Shown here: positions 1 to 7,392 of the stretch, one piece after another | Layout of the letters: each line of letters starts with the position of its first letter | Position numbering within the stretch: the first letter of the stretch is position 1 | DNA from: JBOGWY01 sp050694015 | GTDB lineage: Bacteria; Actinomycetota; CADDZG01; WHSQ01 | Assembly (NCBI GenBank): GCA_050694015.1 | Contig: JBOGWY010000357.1 | Span: forward strand, 1 to 9,518 | Direction of reading: 5' to 3' | Length of the DNA stretch: 9,518 nt | The notes under the pieces: model-generated | The model's database searches: none | What the model was told of the DNA's origin: nothing | The model's input: only the letters and a program-made list of their open reading frames with translations | Program-made: the position numbers and the translations under genes

Positions 1-846
1 CTCGAGGGCCGCGCGAAGCTGGGGAAGGACCAGGCGGTGACACGAGACCTCGCCGAGGATCGGAACCGTCTCGGTCGCGATGTTGTCTCGCACCCACGCG
101 GGGGACGGCTCGATGAAACCATCTTCGAGGATCCGATAAGCCATCGGAGAGATCAGCCCATCCTCGGCGGCGGGCGCAGTCACATCGAGGGTCCGGTCGG
201 GACGGAGGCGCTCGACGCGCGCTCCATCGAAGCGGGCGCGCAGGCGACCGAGCACGCCGGCGAGGTCGGTGTACCGATCGAGCCCGATCAGCAATTCGTC
301 GCGCGTCTCCGCCTCCGGTGCGATGTGGCGGTTGAGGATCACGTCCGCCGGATGGCGCCGCCACGCATCCGCAACCGCGCCGATGTCGACGGGTTCGCCT
401 GCCACCTTCACGCGGTCACCTCCCGCGACGTCGAGACGCCGGGCCATACGCGGAGCGACGAGCGCGTCGCCCTTCACGAGTGACAACCAGATGAGCTCGC
501 TGTCGCGGATGACGGGTGACGTCATCGAGCGAAATGCGATGGGATCCACCCACATGACACGGGCGGTCTCGGACCGTCCCCGGGAGCTCAGCCTCACATC
601 CGAGCGTTTCACCGTGACAACGACCGCAACGCCCGGCCACCGCGCTGCGGCACGCTCGGCTCTGGGAGGTGCCGGCCCTCCGAAGTTGACGCGCAGGCCC
701 GGGCGGGCGAGTGTCGGCGGCGGCAATGACAGGGTGCTGAAGCCCACCTGCGGAGGAGCGCCGAGGCGCACCGTTGTCTCGCCCCCGCTGCACGACACCC
801 CGAACAGAACTAGACACGTCACCAACGAGGTTAGGCGCGCGCTCAC
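1..846 (-). CDS. Putative lipoprotein, N-terminal part of an M15 (VanY-like) peptidase-type protein; 3' end outside window
   Basis: The frame is open from its start to base 1, so at least 282 residues are present and the C-terminus lies beyond the left edge. I chose the GTG at 846: it gives a short signal peptide (Arg at residue 4, hydrophobic stretch LVTCLVLFGVSC) with a lipobox-like Cys at residue 19, has GGATGGA a few bases upstream, and leaves 59 bases to the divergent esterase. An in-frame ATG at 879 would add 11 residues and leave only 26 bases. The last third (about residues 225-282) contains PAWVRDNIATETVPILGEVSCHR (written here as PSPAWVRDN, then VPILGEVSCHR), which resembles the stretch preceding the metal-binding core in actinobacterial M15 D-Ala-D-Ala carboxypeptidase-like proteins. 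That family resemblance is from memory. The zinc-binding His/Asp residues would be off the window, so peptidase activity cannot be judged. If correct, it acts outside the membrane on peptidoglycan peptides and is unrelated to the sugar genes. Confidence 0.6.
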   Translation of the reverse strand, partial: MSARLTSLVTCLVLFGVSCSGGETTVRLGAPPQVGFSTLSLPPPTLARPGLRVNFGGPAPPRAERAAARWPGVAVVVTVKRSDVRLSSRGRSETARVMWVDPIAFRSMTSPVIRDSELIWLSLVKGDALVAPRMARRLDVAGGDRVKVAGEPVDIGAVADAWRRHPADVILNRHIAPEAETRDELLIGLDRYTDLAGVLGRLRARFDGARVERLRPDRTLDVTAPAAEDGLISPMAYRILEDGFIEPSPAWVRDNIATETVPILGEVSCHRLVLPQLRAALE

Positions 847-905
847 GCTCGATCCATCCCGGTACGCCGCAAAAGCCATCTCGTGTCGGTACATTACGCG
901 GCGTG

Positions 906-2291
906 ATGTCTTACGACTTCAGATGTTTTCCCCGCGACCGATCGGAGCGCGGACGTCTGCGTTTCGAGATCGACCGCGCACGAGGGCCGTCCGTTATCGC
1001 GCGGGCCGTTACCGCCGACGGAGTGCCGGTGTCCTGCGATGTGGAACGTCAGGCCGGCACGCTCACGGTCGCGATCCCTTCCGGGGGCCCGTACGAGATC
1101 ACGCTGACGGACCCGGACGGTGAGATCGCTTGCGCGCGCAATGTGCTCGTGGGGGATCTTTGGGTGCTTGCGGGTCAATCGAACATGCAGGGGCTCGGCG
1201 AGAACAACAGCGATCCGCTTGGAAGTGACCGCGCCACGATGCTGAGCTTCGATCGAACGTGGAAACCGGCGATCGAACCGCTGCACCGCTTCTGGGAGAC
1301 GAACGACACCGCGCAATACAAGATGACTCCTCGCCTGGGGTTGGGGATGAACCGCGCAGATCTCGATCGCATGTTTCCGGAGATGAACGCGGCCGATGCG
1401 CAGGAACCGGTCGGCGGGGTCGGTCCGGGCGCGTTCTTTGCATCCGAGCTGATCTCCTTGTCGGACGTTCCCGTCGGCCTGATCCCGTGCGCGCTGGGCG
1501 GAAGCTCTCTCGATATGTGGCAGAGGTCGTACCCGCAGGAACAAGGGTTGCCCCCGGCCGACACCCTCTATCGGGACCTGATCGATCGCATCCGACTCGC
1601 CGGGGGCCACATAACGGGAGTGCTCTGGTACCAGGGCGAGTCCGACACGCTGCCGGAGTGGGCGCCCTCTTACCTCGAGCGGTTCACGCGCTTCGTAAAC
1701 GATGTCAGGCGCGACACCGGGCTCCCCGATCTGCCGTTCATCACCGTCCAACTCGGCACCGTCGAACAGATGGAGTACGTCGGTGAACACAACTTCGATC
1801 TCGTACGAGAGGCACAACGGCGCGCGGCCGACACGATCCCGAACGTCGAGGGAGTTGCTGCTGCCGATCTGCCCCGAGTTGACCACGTCCACCTGTCGAG
1901 GAAGGGGCAGCAGACGCTCGGCGCCCGTCTCGCCAGGACGGCCACTCGCTACACCCGAGGCTGCAAGGCTCGATTCTCGTCGCCGCGTCTGGAGGCGGTG
2001 ACCAGGAACGGGAATCACATAGATGTTTCGTTCTCCGATCTCAACGGAGACCTCCGCGTTGCTCCGGAGGTGTCCCTGGAGCAGTGCTTCGAAGTGGACG
2101 GCCACGCGGTCAGATCGGCTCGAGCTCGCCGTTCCGCTGTAGTCGAGATCGAGCTCGAGAACCCGAGCGACCGGGCGGATCGGGTGTCATACGGGACCGG
2201 CTTCGGCGGGGTGGTCGCCCTTTACGATTCCGCCGGTTTCGCACTTCCCGTCTTCGACTCCGTACCGGTGAACGAAGGTGCCCTCTCCTAA
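906..2291 (+). CDS. SASA-type SGNH acetylesterase (sialate O-acetylesterase-like), cytoplasmic
   Basis: A 461-residue protein in the usual size range for sialate O-acetylesterase-like (SASA, PF03629) enzymes, which remove O-acetyl groups from sugars. Residues 1-85 form a beta-rich N-terminal part ending in NVLVGDLWVLAGQSNM, where Ser92 of GQSNM is the expected nucleophile. WYQGESD (residues 241-247) is the family's second signature, and D326-H-V-H329 supplies the expected Asp and His of the triad. Residues about 345-461 look like a C-terminal beta-sandwich. There is no signal peptide, so it should work inside the cell on imported oligosaccharides. I chose ATG 906 because homologous sequence begins near it; the reading frame stays open upstream to 774, but that part overlaps the divergent lipoprotein gene. 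No Shine-Dalgarno sequence is visible; TACATT at 890-895 could be a -10 box for a leaderless message (GTG at 903 is also possible). It converges on the operon with only two bases between stop codons. The exact sugar substrate is unknown. Confidence 0.88.
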   Translation: MSYDFRCFPRDRSERGRLRFEIDRARGPSVIARAVTADGVPVSCDVERQAGTLTVAIPSGGPYEITLTDPDGEIACARNVLVGDLWVLAGQSNMQGLGENNSDPLGSDRATMLSFDRTWKPAIEPLHRFWETNDTAQYKMTPRLGLGMNRADLDRMFPEMNAADAQEPVGGVGPGAFFASELISLSDVPVGLIPCALGGSSLDMWQRSYPQEQGLPPADTLYRDLIDRIRLAGGHITGVLWYQGESDTLPEWAPSYLERFTRFVNDVRRDTGLPDLPFITVQLGTVEQMEYVGEHNFDLVREAQRRAADTIPNVEGVAAADLPRVDHVHLSRKGQQTLGARLARTATRYTRGCKARFSSPRLEAVTRNGNHIDVSFSDLNGDLRVAPEVSLEQCFEVDGHAVRSARARRSAVVEIELENPSDRADRVSYGTGFGGVVALYDSAGFALPVFDSVPVNEGALS

Positions 2292-2305
2292 GATCACAAG
2301 ATCTT
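2290..2305. repeat. Short inverted repeat across the convergent stop codons
   Basis: AAGATC-ACAA-GATCTT is a perfect six-base-arm inverted repeat that includes bases of both stop codons (TAA of the esterase, TGA of the dehydrogenase). It could form a small hairpin in transcripts from either strand. It has no T-tract and is only moderately stable, so a terminator role is a guess. Confidence 0.35.
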
Positions 2306-3637
2306 CCCTGGGTTCATGATCCCGTTCGGATCCAGCACGTCCTTCAACGCTTGATGAAGGCCTAGGGCTTCGGCCGACATCTCGTCGGGCAAGAACCTGC
2401 TCTTCAAGATCCCGGTGCCGTGCTCGCCCGTCGCCGTTCCGCCGAGGCCGAGTGCCGCGTGCACGATCTCGTCGAAGGCGGCTAACGCTCGGCCGCGCTC
2501 CGTGTCGCCCTCGAAAACGATCGTCGGATGCATGTTGCCGTCGCCGGCATGCCCGAACGTCCCGATCGTCACCTCGTTACGCTGCGCGATCTGCTCGATC
2601 GTTGTAAGCAACGCCGGGATCTCCGCCGGAGGAACGGCGACGTCGTCGAGCATCGTTTCGCCCCCGCGGCCGAGTGCGAAAAAGGCAGCTCGCCGCGCCT
2701 CCAAGAGGTACTCGGCTTCGGACGGATCCGACGAGCGGACGATGGATATGGCCCCCGATCGGGTGCATGCCTGCTCGGCTTGGTCCAGTTCCGCCCCACG
2801 GTCCCCCGCGTCGCTCTGGATCACCAACAGGGCGGCCGCCTTTTCATCGAGGCCTAGCGGCTTCATAGTCTCGACGGCGCGGATCGTCGTGCGGTCCATG
2901 AGTTCGAGCAGGCTTGGGACGATGTTCGTCGAGATGCGAGATATCGCGTTGCCGGCCGCGTCGAGCTTGGGAAACTCCGCCACCAAAGTGGAGGCGGGCG
3001 GGGGGGCCGGGCGCAGGCGCAGCGTGACCTCGGTGACCACGCCCAGAGTTCCCTCCGACCCAACGAACAAACGGGTCAGGTCGTATCCCGCGACCCCTTT
3101 TCGGGTACGCCTCCCCAATCGCACTGCCGTGCCGTCCGCCAGGACGACCTCCAGCCCCAGCACGTATTCCCCCGTGACCCCGTACTTCACGCAGCACAAC
3201 CCGCCTGCGTTCGTGGCGACGTTCCCTCCGATCGTGCAGAAATCGCGGCTCGATGGATCGGGCGGGTAACTCAATCCCAACGAGCGACACCGGCGGTCGA
3301 GATTGCCGGTGATCACGCCCGGCTGAACACGTGCCATCAGGTTGCGGGTATCGATGTCGATCACGCGATCCATGCGCGCCAGGGAAAGGACGATGCATCC
3401 ATCGATCGCATTGGCGCCCCCCGATAACCCGCTGCCCGCGCCCCGGGGAACGATCGGGATCGCACCCTGCGCTGCGACGCGGATGACCTGCTGCACCTCG
3501 CCGGTGGTCCGCGGGAAAACGACGGCCATCGGTATGCCGGCGTCGAGAACGCTCGCTTCGTCCCGACGGTGCGCCTCGATCACGTCGGCGCCGGTGCGAA
3601 CGATCTCGGAGGGAAGCGAGCCGAGCGGCGAGGTCAC
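2294..3637 (-). CDS. FAD-linked 2-hydroxyacid dehydrogenase, GlcD / D-lactate dehydrogenase type
   Basis: This 447-residue protein is a complete flavoprotein of the VAO/PCMH fold, of normal length for GlcD-like enzymes, which oxidise glycolate, lactate or similar 2-hydroxyacids to 2-oxoacids. The FAD-binding domain (about residues 38-210) carries the PP-loop PRGAGSGLSGG (64-74), the PPDPSS...TIGGNVATNAGG region (125-146) and GSEGTLGVVTEVTL (193-206). The C-terminal FAD-oxidase domain (about 212-447) carries GHAGDGNMHP (362-371) with the usual histidines, GEHGTG (404-409) and the terminal DPNGIMNPGKIL. No separate iron-sulfur partner gene follows; the gene is last in the operon and abuts the convergent esterase. 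Its GTG start at 3637 overlaps the stop of the FAH-family gene as GTGA, suggesting coupled translation. Next to that gene, lactate released from a diketo-deoxy acid is an attractive substrate, but this is inference; GlcD-type enzymes usually prefer D-hydroxyacids. Confidence 0.92.
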   Translation of the reverse strand: MTSPLGSLPSEIVRTGADVIEAHRRDEASVLDAGIPMAVVFPRTTGEVQQVIRVAAQGAIPIVPRGAGSGLSGGANAIDGCIVLSLARMDRVIDIDTRNLMARVQPGVITGNLDRRCRSLGLSYPPDPSSRDFCTIGGNVATNAGGLCCVKYGVTGEYVLGLEVVLADGTAVRLGRRTRKGVAGYDLTRLFVGSEGTLGVVTEVTLRLRPAPPPASTLVAEFPKLDAAGNAISRISTNIVPSLLELMDRTTIRAVETMKPLGLDEKAAALLVIQSDAGDRGAELDQAEQACTRSGAISIVRSSDPSEAEYLLEARRAAFFALGRGGETMLDDVAVPPAEIPALLTTIEQIAQRNEVTIGTFGHAGDGNMHPTIVFEGDTERGRALAAFDEIVHAALGLGGTATGEHGTGILKSRFLPDEMSAEALGLHQALKDVLDPNGIMNPGKIL

Positions 3638-4428
3638 AGCTGCCGGGACACGACCGGGTTGATCAGCGAACCGATACGTTCGATCGAGACATCGACAGAA
3701 TCCCCGGGTGCGAGATAGATGGGAGGCGTGCGCGTGAAGCCCACCCCAGCGGGCGTTCCCGTGGCTATCAGATCTCCGGGCTCGAGCGTGATCCCCTCCG
3801 AGATGTAGCTCACTAGCTCGGCCACGGAGAAGATCATCTCGCTCGTGGAAGAGTCCTGCAGAACACGCCCGTTGACCTCACACCGGACGCCCAACACCTG
3901 CGGGTCCGGCACCTCGTCGGCCGTGACGATCCACGGCCCGACCGGACAGAACGTGTCCAGAGACTTCCCGCGCACCCACTGTCCGTCGGCGAACTGCAGG
4001 TCGCGCGCGGAAACGTCGTTGACACACGTGTACCCGAAGACGTGATCGAGGGCGGACGTGACCGGCACGCCGCGTGCGATCACACCGATGACGACCCCCA
4101 GCTCCGCTTCGTAATCCACCTCTGTCGTGAACGCAGGTAGCTGGATGGCGTCACCGGGCCCGATCACCGAGGTGCCGTACTTCGAGAACACGAGTGGTCG
4201 CTCGGGCGGTTCGGCTCCCGACTCCGCCGCGTGATCCCGGTAATTGAGGCCGATGCAAACGATCTTGCCCGGCCGCGGGACGGGGGCCGCAAGACTCACT
4301 TCCGACAACGGTCCGATGATCTCTGCCGGCACGGGCGCCAGGGGCGAGACTCCCGCGTCCCTTACGACGTCGTCTTCGACCACGCCGGCGCGGATCCCGC
4401 CGTCGCGCCGGTAGCTCACTACCTTCAC
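3634..4428 (-). CDS. Fumarylacetoacetate hydrolase (FAH) family protein, candidate 2,4-diketo-3-deoxy-sugar-acid hydrolase
   Basis: A 264-residue single-domain FAH-family enzyme. The N-terminal cap covers about residues 1-50; the catalytic domain follows. Visible signatures are GKIVCIGLNYRDHAAESG (54-71; His66 and Glu69 match the family's His-Glu pair), the metal ligands E107-x-E109 in VDYEAELGVVIG and D138 in NDVSARDLQ, Lys155 in RGKSLDTFCPVGP, and TGTPAGVG (223-230). The family splits or decarboxylates 2-oxo-acid substrates using a divalent metal; many members are labelled ureidoglycolate lyase or 2-hydroxyhepta-2,4-diene-1,7-dioate isomerase without evidence. In a locus with a rhamnosidase, the role that fits best is hydrolysis of 2,4-diketo-3-deoxy-L-rhamnonate (or the fuconate analogue) to pyruvate and lactate, the step catalysed by LRA6-type enzymes. 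That is inference; upstream steps of the route are not in the window. GTG start at 4428 overlaps the kinase stop as GTGA. Family call is secure, substrate is not. Confidence 0.9.
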   Translation of the reverse strand: MKVVSYRRDGGIRAGVVEDDVVRDAGVSPLAPVPAEIIGPLSEVSLAAPVPRPGKIVCIGLNYRDHAAESGAEPPERPLVFSKYGTSVIGPGDAIQLPAFTTEVDYEAELGVVIGVIARGVPVTSALDHVFGYTCVNDVSARDLQFADGQWVRGKSLDTFCPVGPWIVTADEVPDPQVLGVRCEVNGRVLQDSSTSEMIFSVAELVSYISEGITLEPGDLIATGTPAGVGFTRTPPIYLAPGDSVDVSIERIGSLINPVVSRQL

Positions 4429-5303
4429 CTCAGGGCTCCAGACAAGGACGCCAGGCCGATGAGCGCGGCCGAATCTCCGAGTTCTGCGAGATGGATGGAG
4501 ACGCGATAGGTGCCGAAGAGACGTTCGTTCACCGGTCCCTCGATCCCCGGGACCAGCGGGTTACCCGGACGCATCGGCCCCCCGCCGAGGATCAATCTCT
4601 CCGGAGCATGGGCATGAGCCAGCGCGATGAGAGCTCGTTCGAGATAGAAGCGGTAACGATCGACGCCCGTGATAGCGGCGCGATCGCCGCGTGCGTGAGC
4701 TTCGTACACGGCCGAGATGCTGCCGTACGCGCCGTCGCAATATTCGAGCAGACTATCTGCCGCACAGCGCGCTTCGATCGTGCCGCGCTGCCCAGACGTG
4801 TCGCGGGGCCCGTCGTCGCCGGCTATCGGGATGAAGCCGCCGAGGATGCCGGCCCCGAAGATCCCACCCGTTACGGGGGCGCCGTCCTCGACGACGCTCA
4901 CACCGACGCCGGTCCCTATCGTGATCACGACCGAGCGGCGCGCGCCACGCCCGGCTCCCTCTGTTGCCTCGCCCATCGAATAGGCGACCGCGTCGTTCAC
5001 GACGATGACCCGATCGGTGGCGAACGCTTCCATCAGCTCCGCGCGAAGATCGGTCCCTTCGAGCCCCTCGTGCTTCCCTGGTAACGAGACTAGCCTTCCG
5101 TCCTCGTCGACGAGGCCCGGCATCGACAACCCGACCGAGTCCCACGCCTCGCCGGGACCCAGCATGTCGCGGCCCACGCGTTCCACCACTTCGAGCAACG
5201 GTGTGCCGTCGAGCTCGATCGTCTCGAACCGGATCAGCTTGCCGGAGGAGACGACGCCGGCCTTGACGCGCGTTCCGCCCGCGTCGATTGCAAGCAGCCT
5301 CAC
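4425..5303 (-). CDS. ROK-family sugar kinase with atypical zinc and sugar-binding motifs
   Basis: The GTG at 5303 gives a 292-residue protein beginning VRLLAIDAGGTRVKAGVV, the ATP-binding phosphate-1 loop of ROK kinases (DAGGT at 7-11). The frame is open further upstream but only as a shadow of the glycosidase gene, whose stop it overlaps as GTGA. Other kinase features are SMPGLVD (60-66), VVNDAVAYSMGEA (101-113) with Asp104 as expected general base, TIGTGVGVSVVEDG (128-141; phosphate-2) and LILGGG (237-242; adenosine). Two hallmarks are altered: the ExGH sugar/zinc motif is replaced by GILGGFIPI (152-160), and the CxCGxxGCxE motif is SGQRGTIEARC (170-180), which keeps only the Glu. It therefore probably lacks the structural zinc and may have a changed sugar preference, or not be a kinase of the standard kind. 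Known family members phosphorylate glucose, N-acetylmannosamine, fructose and similar sugars; the substrate here is unassigned. Confidence 0.87.
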   Translation of the reverse strand: MRLLAIDAGGTRVKAGVVSSGKLIRFETIELDGTPLLEVVERVGRDMLGPGEAWDSVGLSMPGLVDEDGRLVSLPGKHEGLEGTDLRAELMEAFATDRVIVVNDAVAYSMGEATEGAGRGARRSVVITIGTGVGVSVVEDGAPVTGGIFGAGILGGFIPIAGDDGPRDTSGQRGTIEARCAADSLLEYCDGAYGSISAVYEAHARGDRAAITGVDRYRFYLERALIALAHAHAPERLILGGGPMRPGNPLVPGIEGPVNERLFGTYRVSIHLAELGDSAALIGLASLSGALR

Positions 5304-7333
5304 GCGCCCGACTCGTGCAAGCCGGCCGCGTCGACATCGTAGAGACGGCCCCGATACGGGAGGTTGGTGAGTCGACCTTCGAAAGAGGCGAAGCGCGGGG
5401 CCGCCCTGATGCCGTCGAGACCTGCGTCCACACCGAAGAGTCCCTCCACTATCGCCTGGACCCATGCCCCTCCCGACGACACCGACCAGTCGGTGATGTA
5501 GGGGATGTCGGATGGAGCCTTGAGCGCGCCACCCGCGTCGGGTTCTGCGAACGTCTCGACGAAGTGGGCCTGGCCGTAAGGACCCTGGTTGCCGCTGCGT
5601 CCGAGCCCGCGCAGCCAGTCGACCGCGAGCTCGTGCTCGCCCGCCCGGAATAATCCCAGGACACCCAAGGGAGGCCACGCCGGGTACGCGCCGGTCCACT
5701 GATGGTCGGGCCTGATGTCGAACATCGCGTCGGGATCGAACGACGACAAGGCACGCATCCACGTGGGTGTGTGAAGTTCTCGCCGGAAGAAGTCCACCAT
5801 CTCGGATAACTGTTTCTCGCCAAGGTCGTCGTCGATCGTGGTCAACAGAGTGATGAAGTCGTAACAGTGCTTAACGGGGATCAGGTTTCCGTCTGGCGAG
5901 CGTGTGTGCCACCAACCGTCTCCATAGAGATGCTGGATCTCACCGACCAATGCCGACGCTCTCTCTCGCAGTGAGTGAGCCGCAGCCGAGTCTCCACGTC
6001 GCTCGGCAAGGTCGGCAACGAAACGCATCGACCACACGTTGCCTGCGTTCAGCGCCGCGATCTCGTGAACGTACGTGCTGACGCATTCCAACAAGTTTCC
6101 GATACCCCCGTAGGCAGCGAGACCGCTACTCGTGCGGAATCCCTCCCAGTTCGTCGCGAAGTCGTGTAGCCGGTCGGCGACGGCGCGGCCCCCGACCTCA
6201 CTGTCCAGCCACCGCTCGTCGCCGCCCCAGCGCAGGTAGTCGGCGCCCATCTTCGTCATGGCGTAGTCGTTGACCGAATACCAATCGCCGACCGCTTTCC
6301 CGGTGAGCCACTCCGTCCCGAAGCACCCATGGATGTCGGTGAGCATCCAGTGCTCCAGGTGACGACGCATGACCCCGGGATCGAGCAACGCATGGAGCGT
6401 GGAGGAAAGGCTGTAATCCCACAGGAACGTGACGGTTTGCCAGTAACGGGGCATCAACGTGTCGTAGGTACGGCCGAACATAGGGCTCTCGCGCCGGAAG
6501 TACACGACGCCCAAGATGCCGGAGAGCCATGCGCGCCGGATGTCCTCATCCGAGGTTTCGAGGACCGGCAGCGAGCCTTCATAGCGATCGTTGCCGGGAG
6601 TGAACACCGCGGCGAGTTCTGCGTTCCAATCGGCGCGGGCCGCCTCGATCGCAGAAGCACCGTGGACGGAGCCGAACGCGCGCATCGCATCGTCCTCCCG
6701 ATCTCCGACGGTGTGAACGAAGTCGACGACGAATCTCTCCCCCGCCGGCAGCTGCCGGCGCCACGTGAGTGCCGCCACGCTCACGTCATCGGGCCGCGGA
6801 CTTCCTCCCTGCACCGCGCACGCGACGCTGGTGCGGTCGCGAAAGATGACGGAATTCGTCGCCGGATCGACGGTGACATCGTGATCCACCGACATCGGCG
6901 GTAACGGGGCAACCCACGCACTCGGCTTATGCGTCATCCCGCCTCGAAGCCCCAGCTTTACTTCGAGTTCGCGCTCGGCTCCGGTCGCGTTCTCGATCTC
7001 CACCCGGACCAGAACGGCGCGTGTGTTGGGTGGCATGACGGTGATCGTGCGGACGCGCCACCCGTCCCATTCTGCGTCTCGTTCGATACGGTCCGGCCGC
7101 CACGTGAAGCCCATCCGGGCCCCGGTCGCCGGGAAGTAGTGGCCGTTCAGGAACAGCCACCCGGTCGCGACATCGCCGCTACCGAACGGGGGGAAGCTGA
7201 GAGAGCGTGTCGCAACGGGGTCCACGACGGCTTGCACGCAGCCGATCCGATTCGTGAGCCCGGGTGGGTTGAACATATCGCCCGGTCGGTGCACCAGACG
7301 CGCGCTACGCACATCATCCACGGTTGGGATCAC
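5300..7333 (-). CDS. Large six-hairpin (alpha/alpha)6 glycosidase, family unassigned
   Basis: A 677-residue protein without signal peptide. The first about 245 residues are beta-rich (for example AVLVRVEIENATGAERELEV, 106-125), like the N-terminal sandwich that precedes (alpha/alpha)6 barrels. From about residue 260 the sequence becomes helical with barrel signatures: TFLWDYSLSSTLHALLDP (302-319, Asp306), the GDWYSVNDYAMTKMGADYLRW region (349-369), DHQWTGAYPAWPPLGVLGL (543-561) and SSGGAWVQAIVEGLFGVDAG (619-638). This layout is shared by amylo-alpha-1,6-glucosidase-like, GH63, GH78 and related inverting families; I cannot place it in one of them. It would act in the cytoplasm on an oligosaccharide, feeding the kinase and catabolic genes that follow. 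GTG at 7333 was taken as start; GTG codons 12 and 21 bases further in are alternatives. A G6-CGCG-C6 palindrome sits one base upstream of the start, and no free Shine-Dalgarno sequence is visible. Its stop overlaps the kinase start as GTGA. Confidence 0.82.
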   Translation of the reverse strand: MIPTVDDVRSARLVHRPGDMFNPPGLTNRIGCVQAVVDPVATRSLSFPPFGSGDVATGWLFLNGHYFPATGARMGFTWRPDRIERDAEWDGWRVRTITVMPPNTRAVLVRVEIENATGAERELEVKLGLRGGMTHKPSAWVAPLPPMSVDHDVTVDPATNSVIFRDRTSVACAVQGGSPRPDDVSVAALTWRRQLPAGERFVVDFVHTVGDREDDAMRAFGSVHGASAIEAARADWNAELAAVFTPGNDRYEGSLPVLETSDEDIRRAWLSGILGVVYFRRESPMFGRTYDTLMPRYWQTVTFLWDYSLSSTLHALLDPGVMRRHLEHWMLTDIHGCFGTEWLTGKAVGDWYSVNDYAMTKMGADYLRWGGDERWLDSEVGGRAVADRLHDFATNWEGFRTSSGLAAYGGIGNLLECVSTYVHEIAALNAGNVWSMRFVADLAERRGDSAAAHSLRERASALVGEIQHLYGDGWWHTRSPDGNLIPVKHCYDFITLLTTIDDDLGEKQLSEMVDFFRRELHTPTWMRALSSFDPDAMFDIRPDHQWTGAYPAWPPLGVLGLFRAGEHELAVDWLRGLGRSGNQGPYGQAHFVETFAEPDAGGALKAPSDIPYITDWSVSSGGAWVQAIVEGLFGVDAGLDGIRAAPRFASFEGRLTNLPYRGRLYDVDAAGLHESGA

Positions 7334-7334
7334 A

Positions 7335-7350
7335 GGGGGGCGCGCCCCCC
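7335..7350. promoter_or_regulatory. G6-CGCG-C6 palindrome abutting the glycosidase start codon
   Basis: GGGGGGCGCGCCCCCC is a perfect 16-base palindrome ending one base before the GTG at 7333. In the minus-strand RNA it can fold into a six-pair all-GC stem with a CGCG loop. The G-run is the only purine-rich stretch in Shine-Dalgarno range and would be buried in this stem, so the element could limit translation initiation of the glycosidase. The structure is visible; the regulatory role is inferred. Confidence 0.5.
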
Positions 7351-7372
7351 CACACGAGGTGGATACGTGACT

Positions 7373-7392
7373 AGTGCCCTGGACAGGGCACT
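7373..7392 (-). terminator. Hairpin directly after the secreted-protein gene, possible terminator or attenuator
   Basis: AGTGCCCT (7373-7380), a GGAC spacer and AGGGCACT (7385-7392) form a perfect eight-base-pair stem with a four-base loop. Read on the minus strand it starts within the TAA stop of the secreted protein gene. No T-tract follows, so it would be a tract-less actinobacterial-style terminator, a partial terminator, or an mRNA 3'-end stabiliser that lowers downstream expression relative to the first gene. Confidence 0.5.

Noticed and set aside
269..1123. Open plus-strand frame of 284 codons over the lipoprotein gene
   Set aside because: Low-complexity Arg/Ser/Thr-rich translation opposite a coding frame with lipoprotein signal and M15-like sequence, and it runs into the esterase gene in another frame.
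894..2105. Open minus-strand frame of 403 codons opposite the esterase
   Set aside because: Antisense shadow of the esterase, whose catalytic motifs are clear; no recognisable protein features.
2415..3269. Open plus-strand frame of 284 codons opposite the dehydrogenase
   Set aside because: Ser/Pro/Ala-rich shadow of the GlcD-type gene, which has all family motifs on the minus strand.
5304..5762. N-terminal extension of the kinase frame to an upstream ATG
   Set aside because: The extra residues are Arg-rich and overlap the glycosidase gene in a different frame; the kinase fold starts at the GTG at 5303.
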